From Micromonospora eburnea (lineage in GTDB: Bacteria > Actinomycetota > Actinomycetes > Mycobacteriales > Micromonosporaceae): a stretch of 64,000 nucleotides of DNA. The position numbers and the translations under genes are program-made. Within the stretch, counting starts at the first letter, position 1; each line of letters opens with the position of its first letter. The notes beneath the pieces were generated by a model. The model was not told where the DNA came from and did not search any database. It saw only the letters and a program-made list of their open reading frames with translations. Positions 23,962 through 33,748 of the stretch are shown one piece after another. The stretch covers positions 868,001 to 932,000 of the forward strand of contig NZ_FMHY01000002.1 of the NCBI RefSeq assembly GCF_900090225.1, written 5' to 3'.

Positions 23962-24633
23962 ATGCGGTACGAGCCGCCGGCTGACGTGGCGGAGGCGCTG
24001 CGCGTACAGGAGGAACTGCGGTCGCGGGTGGACCTGGTCGGGCCGGGCCCGGCCGCGCCGGCGACGGTGGCCGGCCTCGATGTCGCGTACGCGGAGAGCG
24101 GTGACCGGCTCGCGGCGGCCGTCACGGTGCTGGACGCCGCCACCCTGGCGGTGGTCGACGAGGCGGTCAGCGTGGGCCGGCCCGCCTTCGAGTACGTGCC
24201 GGGGTTGTTCGCGTTCCGCGAACTGCCGGCGCTGCTGGCGGCCCTGGATCGGCTGACCGTGCGTCCCGAACTGCTGGTCTGCGACGGGCACGGGTTGGCG
24301 CACCCGCGCCGGTTCGGGCTGGCCTGCCATCTCGGCCTGGTCACCGGTGTGCCCGCGATCGGGGTGGGGAAGACGCCGCTGGTCGGCGAGTGGGTGGAGC
24401 CGGGGCCGGAGCGGGGTGCCTGGACGCCGCTGTGCGACGGCGGTGAGGTGGTCGGCCGGGTGCTGCGTACCCGGGACGGGGTGAAGCCGGTGTTCGTCAG
24501 CGTCGGCCACCGGATGAGTCTGGCCAACGCCGCCGACCGGGTGCTGGCGTTGACACCCCGGTACCGGCTGCCGGAGACCACGCGGACGGCCGACCGGCTG
24601 TGCCGGCGGGCACTGGCCGCCGCGCTCGCCTGA
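23962..24633 (+). CDS. nfi: Endonuclease V (deoxyinosine 3'-endonuclease)
   Basis: DNA repair enzyme of 223 residues that nicks near deoxyinosine. The family blocks are complete: AGLDVAYAESGDRLAAA with the first metal Asp, FEYVPGLFAFRELPALL, LLVCDGHGLAHPRRFGLACH with the second Asp, and VKPVFVSVGHRMSL. Length is normal. The ATG at 23962 follows a GTG by one codon; either could be used. It is downstream of the toxin operon in the same direction but looks like a housekeeping gene outside the accessory locus. Confidence 0.9.
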   Translation: MRYEPPADVAEALRVQEELRSRVDLVGPGPAAPATVAGLDVAYAESGDRLAAAVTVLDAATLAVVDEAVSVGRPAFEYVPGLFAFRELPALLAALDRLTVRPELLVCDGHGLAHPRRFGLACHLGLVTGVPAIGVGKTPLVGEWVEPGPERGAWTPLCDGGEVVGRVLRTRDGVKPVFVSVGHRMSLANAADRVLALTPRYRLPETTRTADRLCRRALAAALA

Positions 24634-24763
24634 CCGTGAGGGCCCGCCGGCCCGGCGTGTCGCGGCGCACATACCGGGCGCTCGATCGGCAGGTGGCACC
24701 CCGGGCCGGTAGTAGCCTGACCCGCGGCGTACCCCGGGGCGGGGTGGAGACGGTGAGGTGGAG

Positions 24764-25750
24764 ATGTCGGTGGGGCGGCACGCGGCGCGGCTGGCCGCGG
24801 TCGGCGTGGTGCTCGGCGGCCTGGTGGCCGTCGGGGCGTCCCCGGCGCTGGCCGACGACGACCGGGTGAAGGTTCGCTCTGCCGGCAGCTTCACGGTCGC
24901 CGGATCACCGGGAACGGTCACGGTCGAGGTGCGCAAGCGCACCGACGGGTGCGTGATGCTGCGTACCGCCGTGGGGCTGCGGCTCGCCGGTGTCCGGCCC
25001 GATCAGGTCCGGGTGGAGGACAACACCGGTGAACGGTGGCAGCCCGTCGGGGTGTCCGGCGGGGACGGCGGCGTGGCGACGGCCCCCGTCGCGCCGGAGA
25101 AGCCGGAGCTCTGCAAGGGGAAGGGAAAGACGGTCCGGTATCGGGTCGCCTTCCTGGCCGGCGCGCCCGGCGGCCAGTTGACCGTGGTCGGCGTGGCGAG
25201 CACCGCCGCCGGTCGGCTGCTCGGCCAGGCCGACACCTCGGCCCGGGTGGTGGGTGCGCCGAAGGCGGCGAGCCTGTCGCCGACGCGAAAGCCGTCGCCG
25301 ACTCCGAGCGCCGACACCCCGTCGCCGAGTGACACCGAGCCGTCGTCCGTGGCCGCCGCGGTCGACCCGACCGTCGGGTCTCGCGCCGCAGCCGACTCGT
25401 CCTCAGGAGGTTCTCCCATCATGTGGTTCGGTATCGGCCTGGTGGCCGTCGGCGCCGCCCTGATCGCGCTGCTGGTCCGGCGTAACCGCGCCGACAAGGT
25501 CGAGGAGTCCGGCGCCTACCCGCAGGTTCCGCTGCCGCGCCCCGCGGGTGGCACCACGTACCGCTCCGGGGCCGTGGCGGGACAGGTGTACGGGCAGCAG
25601 CCGGCCACCCCGACCGTCTACGGCGGGTTCTCGTCGCCCCGTCCGACCGGCAACGTGTACGGCGCTGCCGTGGCCAACCGGCCGGGCGGTGAGCCGCCGG
25701 TGGCCCCGGGCGGTGACGCGACCAGCGTGCTGCCGGGCGGGCCCCGCTGA
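24764..25750 (+). CDS. Secreted, membrane-anchored hypothetical protein
   Basis: Protein of 328 residues with a Sec signal peptide (about 1-32, ending SPALADDD), an extracellular beta-rich domain (about 35-155), a Pro/Ser/Thr-rich stalk (SPTRKPSPTPSADTPSPSD), one membrane helix (IMWFGIGLVAVGAALIALLV, about 223-242) and a Pro/Gly/Tyr-rich cytoplasmic tail (PTVYGGFSSPRPTG). Two cysteines, in DGCVML and PELCKG, could form a disulfide. The topology resembles LPXTG-less cell-surface proteins of actinomycetes. The ATG at 24764 has GAGG 5 nt upstream. No function is assigned. Confidence 0.75.
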   Translation: MSVGRHAARLAAVGVVLGGLVAVGASPALADDDRVKVRSAGSFTVAGSPGTVTVEVRKRTDGCVMLRTAVGLRLAGVRPDQVRVEDNTGERWQPVGVSGGDGGVATAPVAPEKPELCKGKGKTVRYRVAFLAGAPGGQLTVVGVASTAAGRLLGQADTSARVVGAPKAASLSPTRKPSPTPSADTPSPSDTEPSSVAAAVDPTVGSRAAADSSSGGSPIMWFGIGLVAVGAALIALLVRRNRADKVEESGAYPQVPLPRPAGGTTYRSGAVAGQVYGQQPATPTVYGGFSSPRPTGNVYGAAVANRPGGEPPVAPGGDATSVLPGGPR

Positions 25751-25959
25751 GCCGGAGCCCGGCCGCCCGTCGAGGGTTACGGTGACGGTGTGTGGTGGCG
25801 ACCTGACCGAGGTCGGCGCCGCGGCGGCCGGTGGGCATCGACAGGCCGAGATGATCTTACTCGGTGGCGCGGTGTCCGTACCGGTTCGCCGATAAGATCG
25901 CGCGTGCGCCGGACGGCACCGCCGACCGGTGAGACCGCATACGTGGAAGGAGCCGCGCC

Positions 25960-26172
25960 GTGGCCCTGGACCCGCAGTTGCTCGAGATCCTCGCCTGCCC
26001 GGACACACACCACGCCCCGCTCGACTACGATCCGCAGGCCCAGACGCTGACCTGCACCGAATGCGGTCGGATCTTCGAGGTCCGGGACGACGTGCCGGTG
26101 CTGCTGCTGGACGAGGCGCGCGGTGGACCCGCGGCGGAGGACGCGCGCGGCGACTCGGCGGTGCAGCGGTGA
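25960..26172 (+). CDS. Trm112-like zinc-ribbon protein
   Basis: Small protein of 70 residues. LLEILACPDTHHAPL and LTCTECGRIFEVRDDVPVLL are the two halves of the Trm112/YcaR fold; the first half keeps CP but has His where the second Cys would be, and the second half has CTEC. Trm112 proteins are partners or activators of methyltransferases. In actinobacteria this gene regularly precedes the SIS-domain isomerase, as here, with a 4-nt GTGA overlap. AAGGAG lies 7 nt before the GTG start. Confidence 0.85.
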   Translation: MALDPQLLEILACPDTHHAPLDYDPQAQTLTCTECGRIFEVRDDVPVLLLDEARGGPAAEDARGDSAVQR

Positions 26173-27365
26173 TCGAAGGTACGGCCGGGGTCAGCGGGCA
26201 CCGGCACGCCGACGAGTCGCTGCTCGACGACGCCGATCTGCTGGCCGAGCGGGATCCGGGCGGGATGCTCCGGTTCACCGCCTCCGCCGGCGCCCAGGTA
26301 CGCGAGTCGGCGGCGTTGGCGGCCGAGGCGAACCTGAGCGTGCTCGCCGACGAGGGTCGACCGCGCGCGGTGGTCATCGCCGGCATCGGCACCGCCGGGC
26401 GTACCGGGGACGTGTTGGCCACGGTCGCTGGGCCGCGCTGCCCGGTGCCGGTGATCCCGCACCGCAGCGCCGGCGTGCCGGGCTGGGTGGGCGCGGCCGA
26501 CGTGGTGATCGCGGTCAGCGCCTCCGGCCGCAGCCCCGAGGCGCTGGGCGCCGCCGAGGCCGCGCATCGCCGGGGTGCCCGCCTGGTCGCCGTCGGTGCG
26601 CCGGACTCGCAGCTCCAGTCGGTGGCCGAGCGGGCCCGGGCGCCGTTCATCCCGGTGCCCCGGCGGGCTCCGGCCCGGGCGAGTCTCTGGGCGGTCACCG
26701 TGCCGGTGCTGCTCGCCGCCCGTACGCTCGGGCTGGTGAAGGTCAACGAGGCGGACCTGGCCGAGACCGCGGCCCGGCTGGACGCGGACGCCGACCGCTG
26801 CCGCCCCACCGCCGAGTCTTTCGTCAACCCGGCCAAGTCGCTGGCCCTGGGGCTGGCCGGGTCGATCCCGATCGTCTGGGGTTCGTCGCCGCTGGCCACC
26901 GTGGCCGCCCGTCGGTTCGGTGACACGCTCTCGGCCAACGCCCGCTACCCGGTGGTGACCGGGGCGCTGGGCGAGGCGGGGCGGGGCCGGGTCGGGCTGC
27001 TCGACGGGGTGTTCGGCGGGCTGGCCGAGGGGGAGCGGGACATCTTCGCCGATCCGGACGAGACGGCTGTGGACGCCACCCGGCTGCGGCTGGTGCTGCT
27101 GCGCGACGGTGGGCTCAACGCCGAGGACGACACCGACGAGCCGCTCGCGGTGGAGGAGCGGCGGGCCGACGCGGTGCAGACCCTGGCCGAGCGGCGTGGG
27201 GTGCGCTGTGACGTGGTGACCGCCGAGGGTGGTTCCGCGCTGGAACGACTCGCCTCGCTGATGGCGGTCCCGGACTTCGCCTCGGTCTATCTCGCCCTGG
27301 CGCACGGGTTGGACCCGATGGCCGTTCCGGCCATCACGGAGATGAAGGAGCTGGCGAACCAGTGA
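26169..27365 (+). CDS. SIS-domain phosphosugar isomerase (phosphoglucose/phosphomannose isomerase-like)
   Basis: Protein of 398 residues with two sugar-isomerase modules. The first contains VVIAGIGTAGRTGDVLA and DVVIAVSASGRSPEALGAAE; the C-terminal half fits bifunctional PGI/PMI proteins (ESFVNPAKSLALGLAG, then GSSPLATVAARRFGDTLSAN). It probably interconverts hexose-6-phosphates feeding GDP-mannose synthesis, which suits its place two genes before manA. The GTG overlaps the Trm112-like stop. The stop overlaps an 11-residue mini-ORF that in turn overlaps the CDF gene. Confidence 0.82.
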   Translation: MIEGTAGVSGHRHADESLLDDADLLAERDPGGMLRFTASAGAQVRESAALAAEANLSVLADEGRPRAVVIAGIGTAGRTGDVLATVAGPRCPVPVIPHRSAGVPGWVGAADVVIAVSASGRSPEALGAAEAAHRRGARLVAVGAPDSQLQSVAERARAPFIPVPRRAPARASLWAVTVPVLLAARTLGLVKVNEADLAETAARLDADADRCRPTAESFVNPAKSLALGLAGSIPIVWGSSPLATVAARRFGDTLSANARYPVVTGALGEAGRGRVGLLDGVFGGLAEGERDIFADPDETAVDATRLRLVLLRDGGLNAEDDTDEPLAVEERRADAVQTLAERRGVRCDVVTAEGGSALERLASLMAVPDFASVYLALAHGLDPMAVPAITEMKELANQ

Positions 27366-27397
27366 GCACCTGCCGCATCGAGCGAGTAGAAGCGTGA
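27362..27397 (+). CDS. 11-residue bridging mini-ORF between SIS and CDF genes
   Basis: Reads VSTCRIERVEA. Its GTG overlaps the SIS stop (GTGA, 27362-27365) and its TGA overlaps the CDF start (GTGA, 27394-27397). It contains GAGCGAG, a fragment of the MSER repeat, and is the shortest example of the bridging layout in this window. Translation is inferred. Confidence 0.4.
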   Translation: MSTCRIERVEA

Positions 27398-28386
27398 GCG
27401 CGGGCGGTGGGACGAGGGCGATCGTCGCCGCCCTCGCGGCCAACATCGGCATCGCCGTCACCAAGTTCGTCGCGTACCTGCTGACCGGCTCCTCGTCGAT
27501 GCTGGCCGAGGCGATCCACTCAGTCGCCGACTCGGGCAACCAGGGTTTGCTGCTGCTCGGCGGCCGGCGGGCCAAGCGGGAGGCGACCGCGCAGCACCCG
27601 TTCGGCTACGGCCGGGAGCGCTACATCTACGCGTTCATCGTGTCGATCGTGCTGTTCAGCCTGGGCGGCCTGTTCGCGCTCTACGAGGCGTACCACAAGT
27701 GGTCGCACCCGGTGCCGATCACGAGCTGGCGGGTGGTGCCGGTGGCCGTGCTGGTGATCGCGATCGTGATGGAGGGCTTCTCGTTCCGTACCGCGATCAA
27801 GGAAGCCAACGTGACCCGGGGCAGCCAGTCGTGGGTGCGGTACGTCCGGCGGGCGAAGGCGCCCGAGCTGCCGGTGGTGCTGCTGGAGGACTTCGGCGCG
27901 CTGATCGGTCTGGTGTTCGCGCTGTTCGGCGTGGGGATGACGCTGGCCACCGGCAACGGCAGGTGGGACGCGCTCGGCACCGCGATGATCGGCGTGCTGC
28001 TGGTGATCATCGCGATCATTCTCGCCATCGAGACCAAGAGTCTGCTGCTCGGGGAGGGCGCCGAGCCGACGGACCTGGCCGCGATCGAGCGGGCGGTCGT
28101 CGGTGGCCCGGAGGTCGAGCGGATCATCCACATGAAGACCCTCTACCTGGGCCCGGAGGAGCTCATGGTGGCCGCGAAGATCGCGGTGTCGCCGTGCGAG
28201 ACGGCCGATGATCTGGCCCGGGACATCAACGCGGTCGAGGCGCGGATCCGCGATGCCGTGCCGATCGCCCGGGTGATCTACCTGGAGCCGGACATCTATC
28301 ACGCGTCGGGCGCGGGCACCGCGTCGGGCGCGGCGGTGCAGTCGGAGGGCGGACCCGACGAGGTGGCCGGGCGGCCCGGGAGCTGA
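27394..28386 (+). CDS. Cation diffusion facilitator family transporter
   Basis: Membrane protein of 330 residues of the CDF (zinc/iron/manganese efflux) family. Six membrane segments are visible, starting IVAALAANIGIAVTKFVAYL. The metal-site helix reads AEAIHSVADSGNQGLLLLG, with H and D one turn apart, and the second site is LLEDFGALIGLVFAL. The cytoplasmic C-terminal domain (residues about 230-300) is the usual ferredoxin-like one. It probably exports a divalent metal in exchange for protons. The subgroup with GRERY and LEDFGA resembles SLC30A9-like members, so the metal is uncertain. Confidence 0.85.
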   Translation: MSAGGGTRAIVAALAANIGIAVTKFVAYLLTGSSSMLAEAIHSVADSGNQGLLLLGGRRAKREATAQHPFGYGRERYIYAFIVSIVLFSLGGLFALYEAYHKWSHPVPITSWRVVPVAVLVIAIVMEGFSFRTAIKEANVTRGSQSWVRYVRRAKAPELPVVLLEDFGALIGLVFALFGVGMTLATGNGRWDALGTAMIGVLLVIIAIILAIETKSLLLGEGAEPTDLAAIERAVVGGPEVERIIHMKTLYLGPEELMVAAKIAVSPCETADDLARDINAVEARIRDAVPIARVIYLEPDIYHASGAGTASGAAVQSEGGPDEVAGRPGS

Positions 28387-28388
28387 CC

Positions 28389-29540
28389 GTGGAGCTGTTG
28401 CAGGGCCGGATCCGCGACTACGCCTGGGGCTCCCGTACCGCGATCGCGCGGTTGCAGGGGCGCCCGGTGCCGAGTGACGGGCCGGAGGCGGAGCTGTGGC
28501 TGGGTGCCCATCCGGGCGCCCCGGCCACGGTGGACCGGGACGGATCCCCGGTCAGCCTCACCGAGCTGCTGATCGCCGAGCCGGACCACTGGTTGGGCGA
28601 GCGGTTGGTGGGTCGGTTCGGTATCCGGTTGCCGTTCCTGCTGAAGGTGCTGGCCGCGGACGCCCCGTTGAGTCTGCAGGCCCACCCGGACGCCGAGCAG
28701 GCGCGGGCGGGGCACGCGGCCGACGCCGAGCGGGTCAACTACGTGGACCCGTACCACAAGCCGGAGCTGCTGGTCGCGCTGTCGGACTTCGACGCGCTCT
28801 GCGGATTCCGTGACCCGGCCGAGTCGGCGGCGGCGATCGCCGCGTTCGGCGTACCGGCGCTGGAGCCGGTGGTGGCGGCGCTGCGTGGCGGGCCGGCGGG
28901 GCTGCGGGAGGCCGTACGCCTGCTGTTGAGCTGGCCGGCGGCGGAGCGGTCCGGGCTGGTGGCGGACGTGCTGGCGGCGGAGGTCGCCGGGCCGGACGCG
29001 GCGCTGGCCCGTGGCCTGGCGGTGGACTACCCGGCCGACCCGGGGGTGCTGGTGGCGTTGCTGCTGCATCACGTGCGGCTGACGCCGGGCGAGGCGATCT
29101 GGATGCCGGCCGGCAACCTGCACGCCTACCTGCGGGGCACCGGCGTGGAGATCATGGCGGCCAGTGACAACGTGCTGCGCGGTGGCCTCACGCCCAAGCG
29201 GGTCGACGTGGACGAGCTGCTGCGGGTACTGCGGTTCGAGGTGCTCGACGAGCCGGTGGTCACGCCGGTGCCGGTGGGGCCCGGGGTGGTGACCTGGCCG
29301 GTGCCGGTCGAGGACTTCGCGCTGCACCGGGTGGAGTTGGCGGCCGGCGATCCGGCGGTGCGGCTGGCGCTGCCGGGGCCGCGGGTGGTGCTCTGCCCGA
29401 CCGGCGGGCTCACCGTCGACGACGGGGTGGGCACGGTCGTGCTCGCGCCGGGGCAGGCGGCGGTGGGCAGCGCGTCCGCCGGCCCGCTGGTCATCCTCGG
29501 CGAGGGCCAGGCCTACGTCGCCAGCTGCGCCCTCTCCTGA
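28389..29540 (+). CDS. manA: Mannose-6-phosphate isomerase, class I
   Basis: Zinc enzyme of 383 residues interconverting fructose-6-phosphate and mannose-6-phosphate. Zinc ligands are visible in LSLQAHPD (Q97, H99) and YHKPEL (E126), with a third His in MPAGNLHAYLRG; the substrate-site stretch is ASDNVLRGGLTPKRVD. The start GTG lies 2 nt after the CDF stop, and the first residues (MELLQGRIRDYAWGS) are typical. It supplies mannose-6-phosphate for GDP-mannose and glycolipids, together with the SIS isomerase upstream. Confidence 0.95.
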   Translation: MELLQGRIRDYAWGSRTAIARLQGRPVPSDGPEAELWLGAHPGAPATVDRDGSPVSLTELLIAEPDHWLGERLVGRFGIRLPFLLKVLAADAPLSLQAHPDAEQARAGHAADAERVNYVDPYHKPELLVALSDFDALCGFRDPAESAAAIAAFGVPALEPVVAALRGGPAGLREAVRLLLSWPAAERSGLVADVLAAEVAGPDAALARGLAVDYPADPGVLVALLLHHVRLTPGEAIWMPAGNLHAYLRGTGVEIMAASDNVLRGGLTPKRVDVDELLRVLRFEVLDEPVVTPVPVGPGVVTWPVPVEDFALHRVELAAGDPAVRLALPGPRVVLCPTGGLTVDDGVGTVVLAPGQAAVGSASAGPLVILGEGQAYVASCALS

Positions 29541-29845
29541 CCCCACCCCACCTCGCCAGAAGGTGTGAGTCCGACTTTTCCGGAATCGGTTGACGCCTGG
29601 GCTGCCCGGTGTGAGTCTGTGGATGCGCAGCGTTGTCGCGACGAAGGTCTCGGTAACGCGCGGGGAACCAAACCGGGGGGATGCACGGGGCGGCCGGGCC
29701 GTGGGCGGAGAGTCCGTTCACGACCGACCGCCCCGTGCGCTTTCCGGCGATCGGTTCGGACATCCTCGGACAACCGGGCACGGGTGAAGGCGGCCACGCG
29801 CGTAAGGTGAAAGGCTGCGCAGTACTTCGTTCGACAGGAGCTTCC
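29541..29845 (+). other. 305-nt leader region of ahcY with a strong stem-loop
   Basis: No gene is seen here. A perfect 11-bp stem GCACGGGGCGG (29683-29693) / CCGCCCCGTGC (29728-29738) encloses 34 nt. It is preceded by GGTAACGCGCGGGGAACC, which faintly recalls c-di-AMP riboswitch cores, but the other conserved riboswitch segments are absent. The 10-mer GGTGTGAGTC occurs twice (near 29558 and 29609). A structured 5' leader controlling ahcY is possible. Confidence 0.35.
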
Positions 29846-31345
<1,500 letters not shown>

Positions 31346-31357
31346 GCCACGCCCGGA

Positions 31358-31400
31358 GGGGACCGGGGTTGGCCGCCGCGCGGCCGTCCCGGTCCCCTTC
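31358..31400 (+). terminator. ahcY terminator
   Basis: GGGGACCGGG (31358-31367) pairs perfectly with CCCGGTCCCC (31388-31397); a second short stem GGCCG/CGGCC lies in the loop, and TT follows. It begins 12 nt after the ahcY stop. Confidence 0.8.
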
Positions 31401-31576
31401 GCGTACGCGGACACCCGCCTCCTCCGGCGCTGCGCGCCGGCTCCCGTGATCGGGTCGGGCCGAACGGCCCTGGTGCCCCCGCCACCTGCGGGAGAGGCTG
31501 ACGCGCGGACCGGGTGACGTTGTCGTGAACGACTTGACGCGATCCCCGATCAGGAGGAAGGTATGGCTGCCCTAAG

Positions 31577-31595
31577 TTAACTGAGGCGTGCCTAA
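31577..31595. promoter_or_regulatory. DtxR/IdeR-like iron box before efeU
   Basis: TTAACTGAGGCGTGCCTAA matches the DtxR/IdeR consensus TTAGGTTAGGCTAACCTAA at 13 of 19 positions, with an intact CCTAA half. It lies 17 nt before the efeU start, where an iron-loaded repressor would block transcription or initiation. This fits iron control of the efeUOB operon. No IdeR gene is in the window. Confidence 0.5.
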
Positions 31596-31612
31596 CCGAC
31601 GACGGAGTACCG

Positions 31613-32485
31613 ATGTTCGCCACGTACCTGATCGGCCTGCGGGAGGGCCTGGAAGCGACCCTGGTGGTCAGCATCCTGGTCGCGTTCCTGGTCAAGTCGG
31701 ATCGCCGCAACCGGCTGCCGCACGTGTGGCTCGGGGTCGGTCTGGCCGTGGCGCTGTCGGTGTTCTTCGGCTGGCTGATCGAGTACACCTCGACCACGCT
31801 GCTCAACACCTCGAAGCAGCGTGAACTCTTCGACGCCGTCACCTCCGTCGCCGCCGTGGTGTTCGTCACCTTCATGATTTTCTGGATGCGCAAGGCCGCC
31901 CGGAGCATCGCCGGTGAGCTGCGGGGCAAGCTCAGCGAGGCGCTCGCCGTCGGCGCGTTCGCGGTGACCGGGATGGCCTTCCTCGCGGTCATCCGGGAAG
32001 GCCTTGAGACCGCGCTGATCTTCTACTCCGCCGCCGAGAGCGCGGCCGGTGGCACGGGCCGTGGACCGCTGCTCGCGCTGATCGGCGGCATCGCCACCTC
32101 CGTGGTGATCGGCTTCCTGCTCTACCGCAGCGCCCTCCGGCTCAACCTGGGCAAGTTCTTCACCTGGACCGGCGCGCTGCTGATCCTGGTCGCCGCCGGC
32201 ATCTTCAAGTACGGCGTGCACGACTTCCAGGAGGCCGATGTGGTGCCCGGCCTGAACACCCACGCCTTCGACATCTCCTCGGTGCTCGACCCGAACACCT
32301 GGTACGCGACCCTGCTGAGCGGCATGTTCAACATCACCCCCACGCCGAGCGTGCTCGAGATGGTCGCCTGGGTGGCGTACGCGGTGCCGGTGATGGTGCT
32401 CTTCCTGCGCAAGCCGGGCCGGCCGGCTGCCCCGGCCAAGCCGGCCGCGACCGACGTTCCCGCACCCACCCCCCAGCGCGCCTGA
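31613..32485 (+). CDS. efeU: Iron permease, FTR1 family
   Basis: Ferric/ferrous iron permease of 290 residues with seven predicted membrane segments. Both REGLE motifs that coordinate iron are present: GLREGLEATLVVSIL at the N terminus and AVIREGLETALIFYSA in the middle. It is the membrane channel of the EfeUOB uptake system, with efeO and efeB directly following. The ATG at 31613 begins MFATYLIG, the normal start. A DtxR/IdeR-like box lies just upstream. Confidence 0.94.
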   Translation: MFATYLIGLREGLEATLVVSILVAFLVKSDRRNRLPHVWLGVGLAVALSVFFGWLIEYTSTTLLNTSKQRELFDAVTSVAAVVFVTFMIFWMRKAARSIAGELRGKLSEALAVGAFAVTGMAFLAVIREGLETALIFYSAAESAAGGTGRGPLLALIGGIATSVVIGFLLYRSALRLNLGKFFTWTGALLILVAAGIFKYGVHDFQEADVVPGLNTHAFDISSVLDPNTWYATLLSGMFNITPTPSVLEMVAWVAYAVPVMVLFLRKPGRPAAPAKPAATDVPAPTPQRA

Positions 32486-32522
32486 CCGCCCCGCTCACCT
32501 GCCCAGAGGAGACACAGCACCG

Positions 32523-33650
32523 ATGCGTACCAGTCGACTCGTCGCGCCCGCCGCAGCCGGGGTGCTCGCCGTCGCCGGCCTGGCCGGCTGCAGCGGCGAC
32601 AAGAAGGACGCGAAGGCCGGCGGGCCGATCGTGGTCAAGGCCACCGACACCGCCTGCGAGGTCGGCACGACCGAGGTGGAGGCCGGTCAGGTGACCTTCT
32701 CGATCACCAACTCCGGGTCCAAGGTCAACGAGTTCTACGTCTACGCCGCCGGTGACCGGGTGATGGGCGAGGTGGAGAACATCGCCCCCGGGCTGAGCCG
32801 CGAGCTGCGCGTCGAACTGGCCGCCGGCACGTACGAGACGGCCTGCAAGCCCGGGATGAGTGGCCGGGGCATCCGGGGTGCGCTGAAGGTCAGCGGCACC
32901 GCCGCCTCCGTCGCGCCCGACGCCGCGTTGAGCCAGGCCACCGCCGACTACCAGCGGTACGTGCAGAGCCAGACCACCGCGCTGCTGGCCAAGACCGAGG
33001 AGTTCGCGGCCGCGGTCAAGGCCGGCGACGTGGCGAAGGCCAAGGCGCTGTACCCGGTGGCCCGCACCTACTTCGAGCGGATCGAGCCGGTGGCGGAGAG
33101 CTTCGGCGACCTCGACCCGAAGATCGACGGCCGGGAAGAGGTCATCGAGGAGGGCATGGAGTGGACCGGCTACCACCGGCTTGAGAAGGACCTCTGGACG
33201 ACCGGCGACATCAGCAAGGACGGCCCGATCGCCGATCAGCTGGTCACCGACGTCAAGGCCCTGGTGGAGAAGGCCAACGCGGAGAAGCTCACCCCGCTCC
33301 AGCTCGCCAACGGCGCCAAGGGGCTCCTCGACGAGGTCGCCAGCGGCAAGATCACCGGCGAGGAGGAGCGTTACTCGCACACCGACCTCTGGGATTTCAG
33401 CGCCAACCTGGAGGGCGCCAAGGCGGCCATCGCCGCGCTGCGCCCGGCGCTGGAGCAGCGCTCGCCCGAGCTGATCTCCCAGCTCGACACCGAGTTCGCC
33501 AACGTCGAGAAGGCCCTCGGCAAGCACCGGGTCGGCGACGGCTGGAAGCTGCACACCCAGCTCAGCGCGGCCGAGCTGAAGGAACTCTCGGACAGCATCA
33601 ACGCGCTGGCCGAACCGGTCAGCAAGGTGGCCGCGGTCGTCGCCCGGTGA
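32523..33650 (+). CDS. efeO: Iron uptake lipoprotein EfeO (cupredoxin plus EfeM/imelysin-like domain)
   Basis: Extracytoplasmic protein of 375 residues. Signal peptide with lipobox LAGC (C23); residues about 35-125 form a cupredoxin-like domain (ACEVGTTEVEAGQVTFSITN, then TYETACKPGMSGRG); residues about 135-375 are the imelysin/EfeM domain with the metal motif EWTGYHRLEKDLW. It binds iron outside the membrane and passes it to EfeU. It lies 37 nt after efeU. Its stop overlaps the mini-ORF at 33647 (GTGA). Confidence 0.93.
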   Translation: MRTSRLVAPAAAGVLAVAGLAGCSGDKKDAKAGGPIVVKATDTACEVGTTEVEAGQVTFSITNSGSKVNEFYVYAAGDRVMGEVENIAPGLSRELRVELAAGTYETACKPGMSGRGIRGALKVSGTAASVAPDAALSQATADYQRYVQSQTTALLAKTEEFAAAVKAGDVAKAKALYPVARTYFERIEPVAESFGDLDPKIDGREEVIEEGMEWTGYHRLEKDLWTTGDISKDGPIADQLVTDVKALVEKANAEKLTPLQLANGAKGLLDEVASGKITGEEERYSHTDLWDFSANLEGAKAAIAALRPALEQRSPELISQLDTEFANVEKALGKHRVGDGWKLHTQLSAAELKELSDSINALAEPVSKVAAVVAR

Positions 33651-33748
33651 CGGCCGGTGGAGGTGGCGGCGTGAGCGAGCGCAGCGAGCGAACCATCAGA
33701 GCCGTTGTGGCTCGTGGCGACGCCGACCGTAGGGAGGAGGCGGCATGA
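33647..33748 (+). CDS. 33-residue SER-repeat mini-ORF bridging efeO and efeB
   Basis: Begins VTAGGGGGVSERSERTIR and ends DADRREEAA. Its GTG overlaps the efeO stop (33647-33650) and its TGA overlaps the efeB start (ATGA, 33745-33748). It holds GTGAGCGAGCGCAGCGAG, which is repeated at the very start of efeB as ATGAGCGAGCGCAGCGAG. Its end supplies the GGAGG site for efeB. Translation is inferred from exact framing at both ends. Confidence 0.5.
   Translation: MTAGGGGGVSERSERTIRAVVARGDADRREEAA

Noticed and set aside
29650..29740. Possible c-di-AMP (ydaO-type) or SAH riboswitch before ahcY
   Set aside because: Only a GGTAACG...GGGGAACC-like segment is similar; the other conserved blocks of either class are missing. 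Kept only as an unclassified structured leader.
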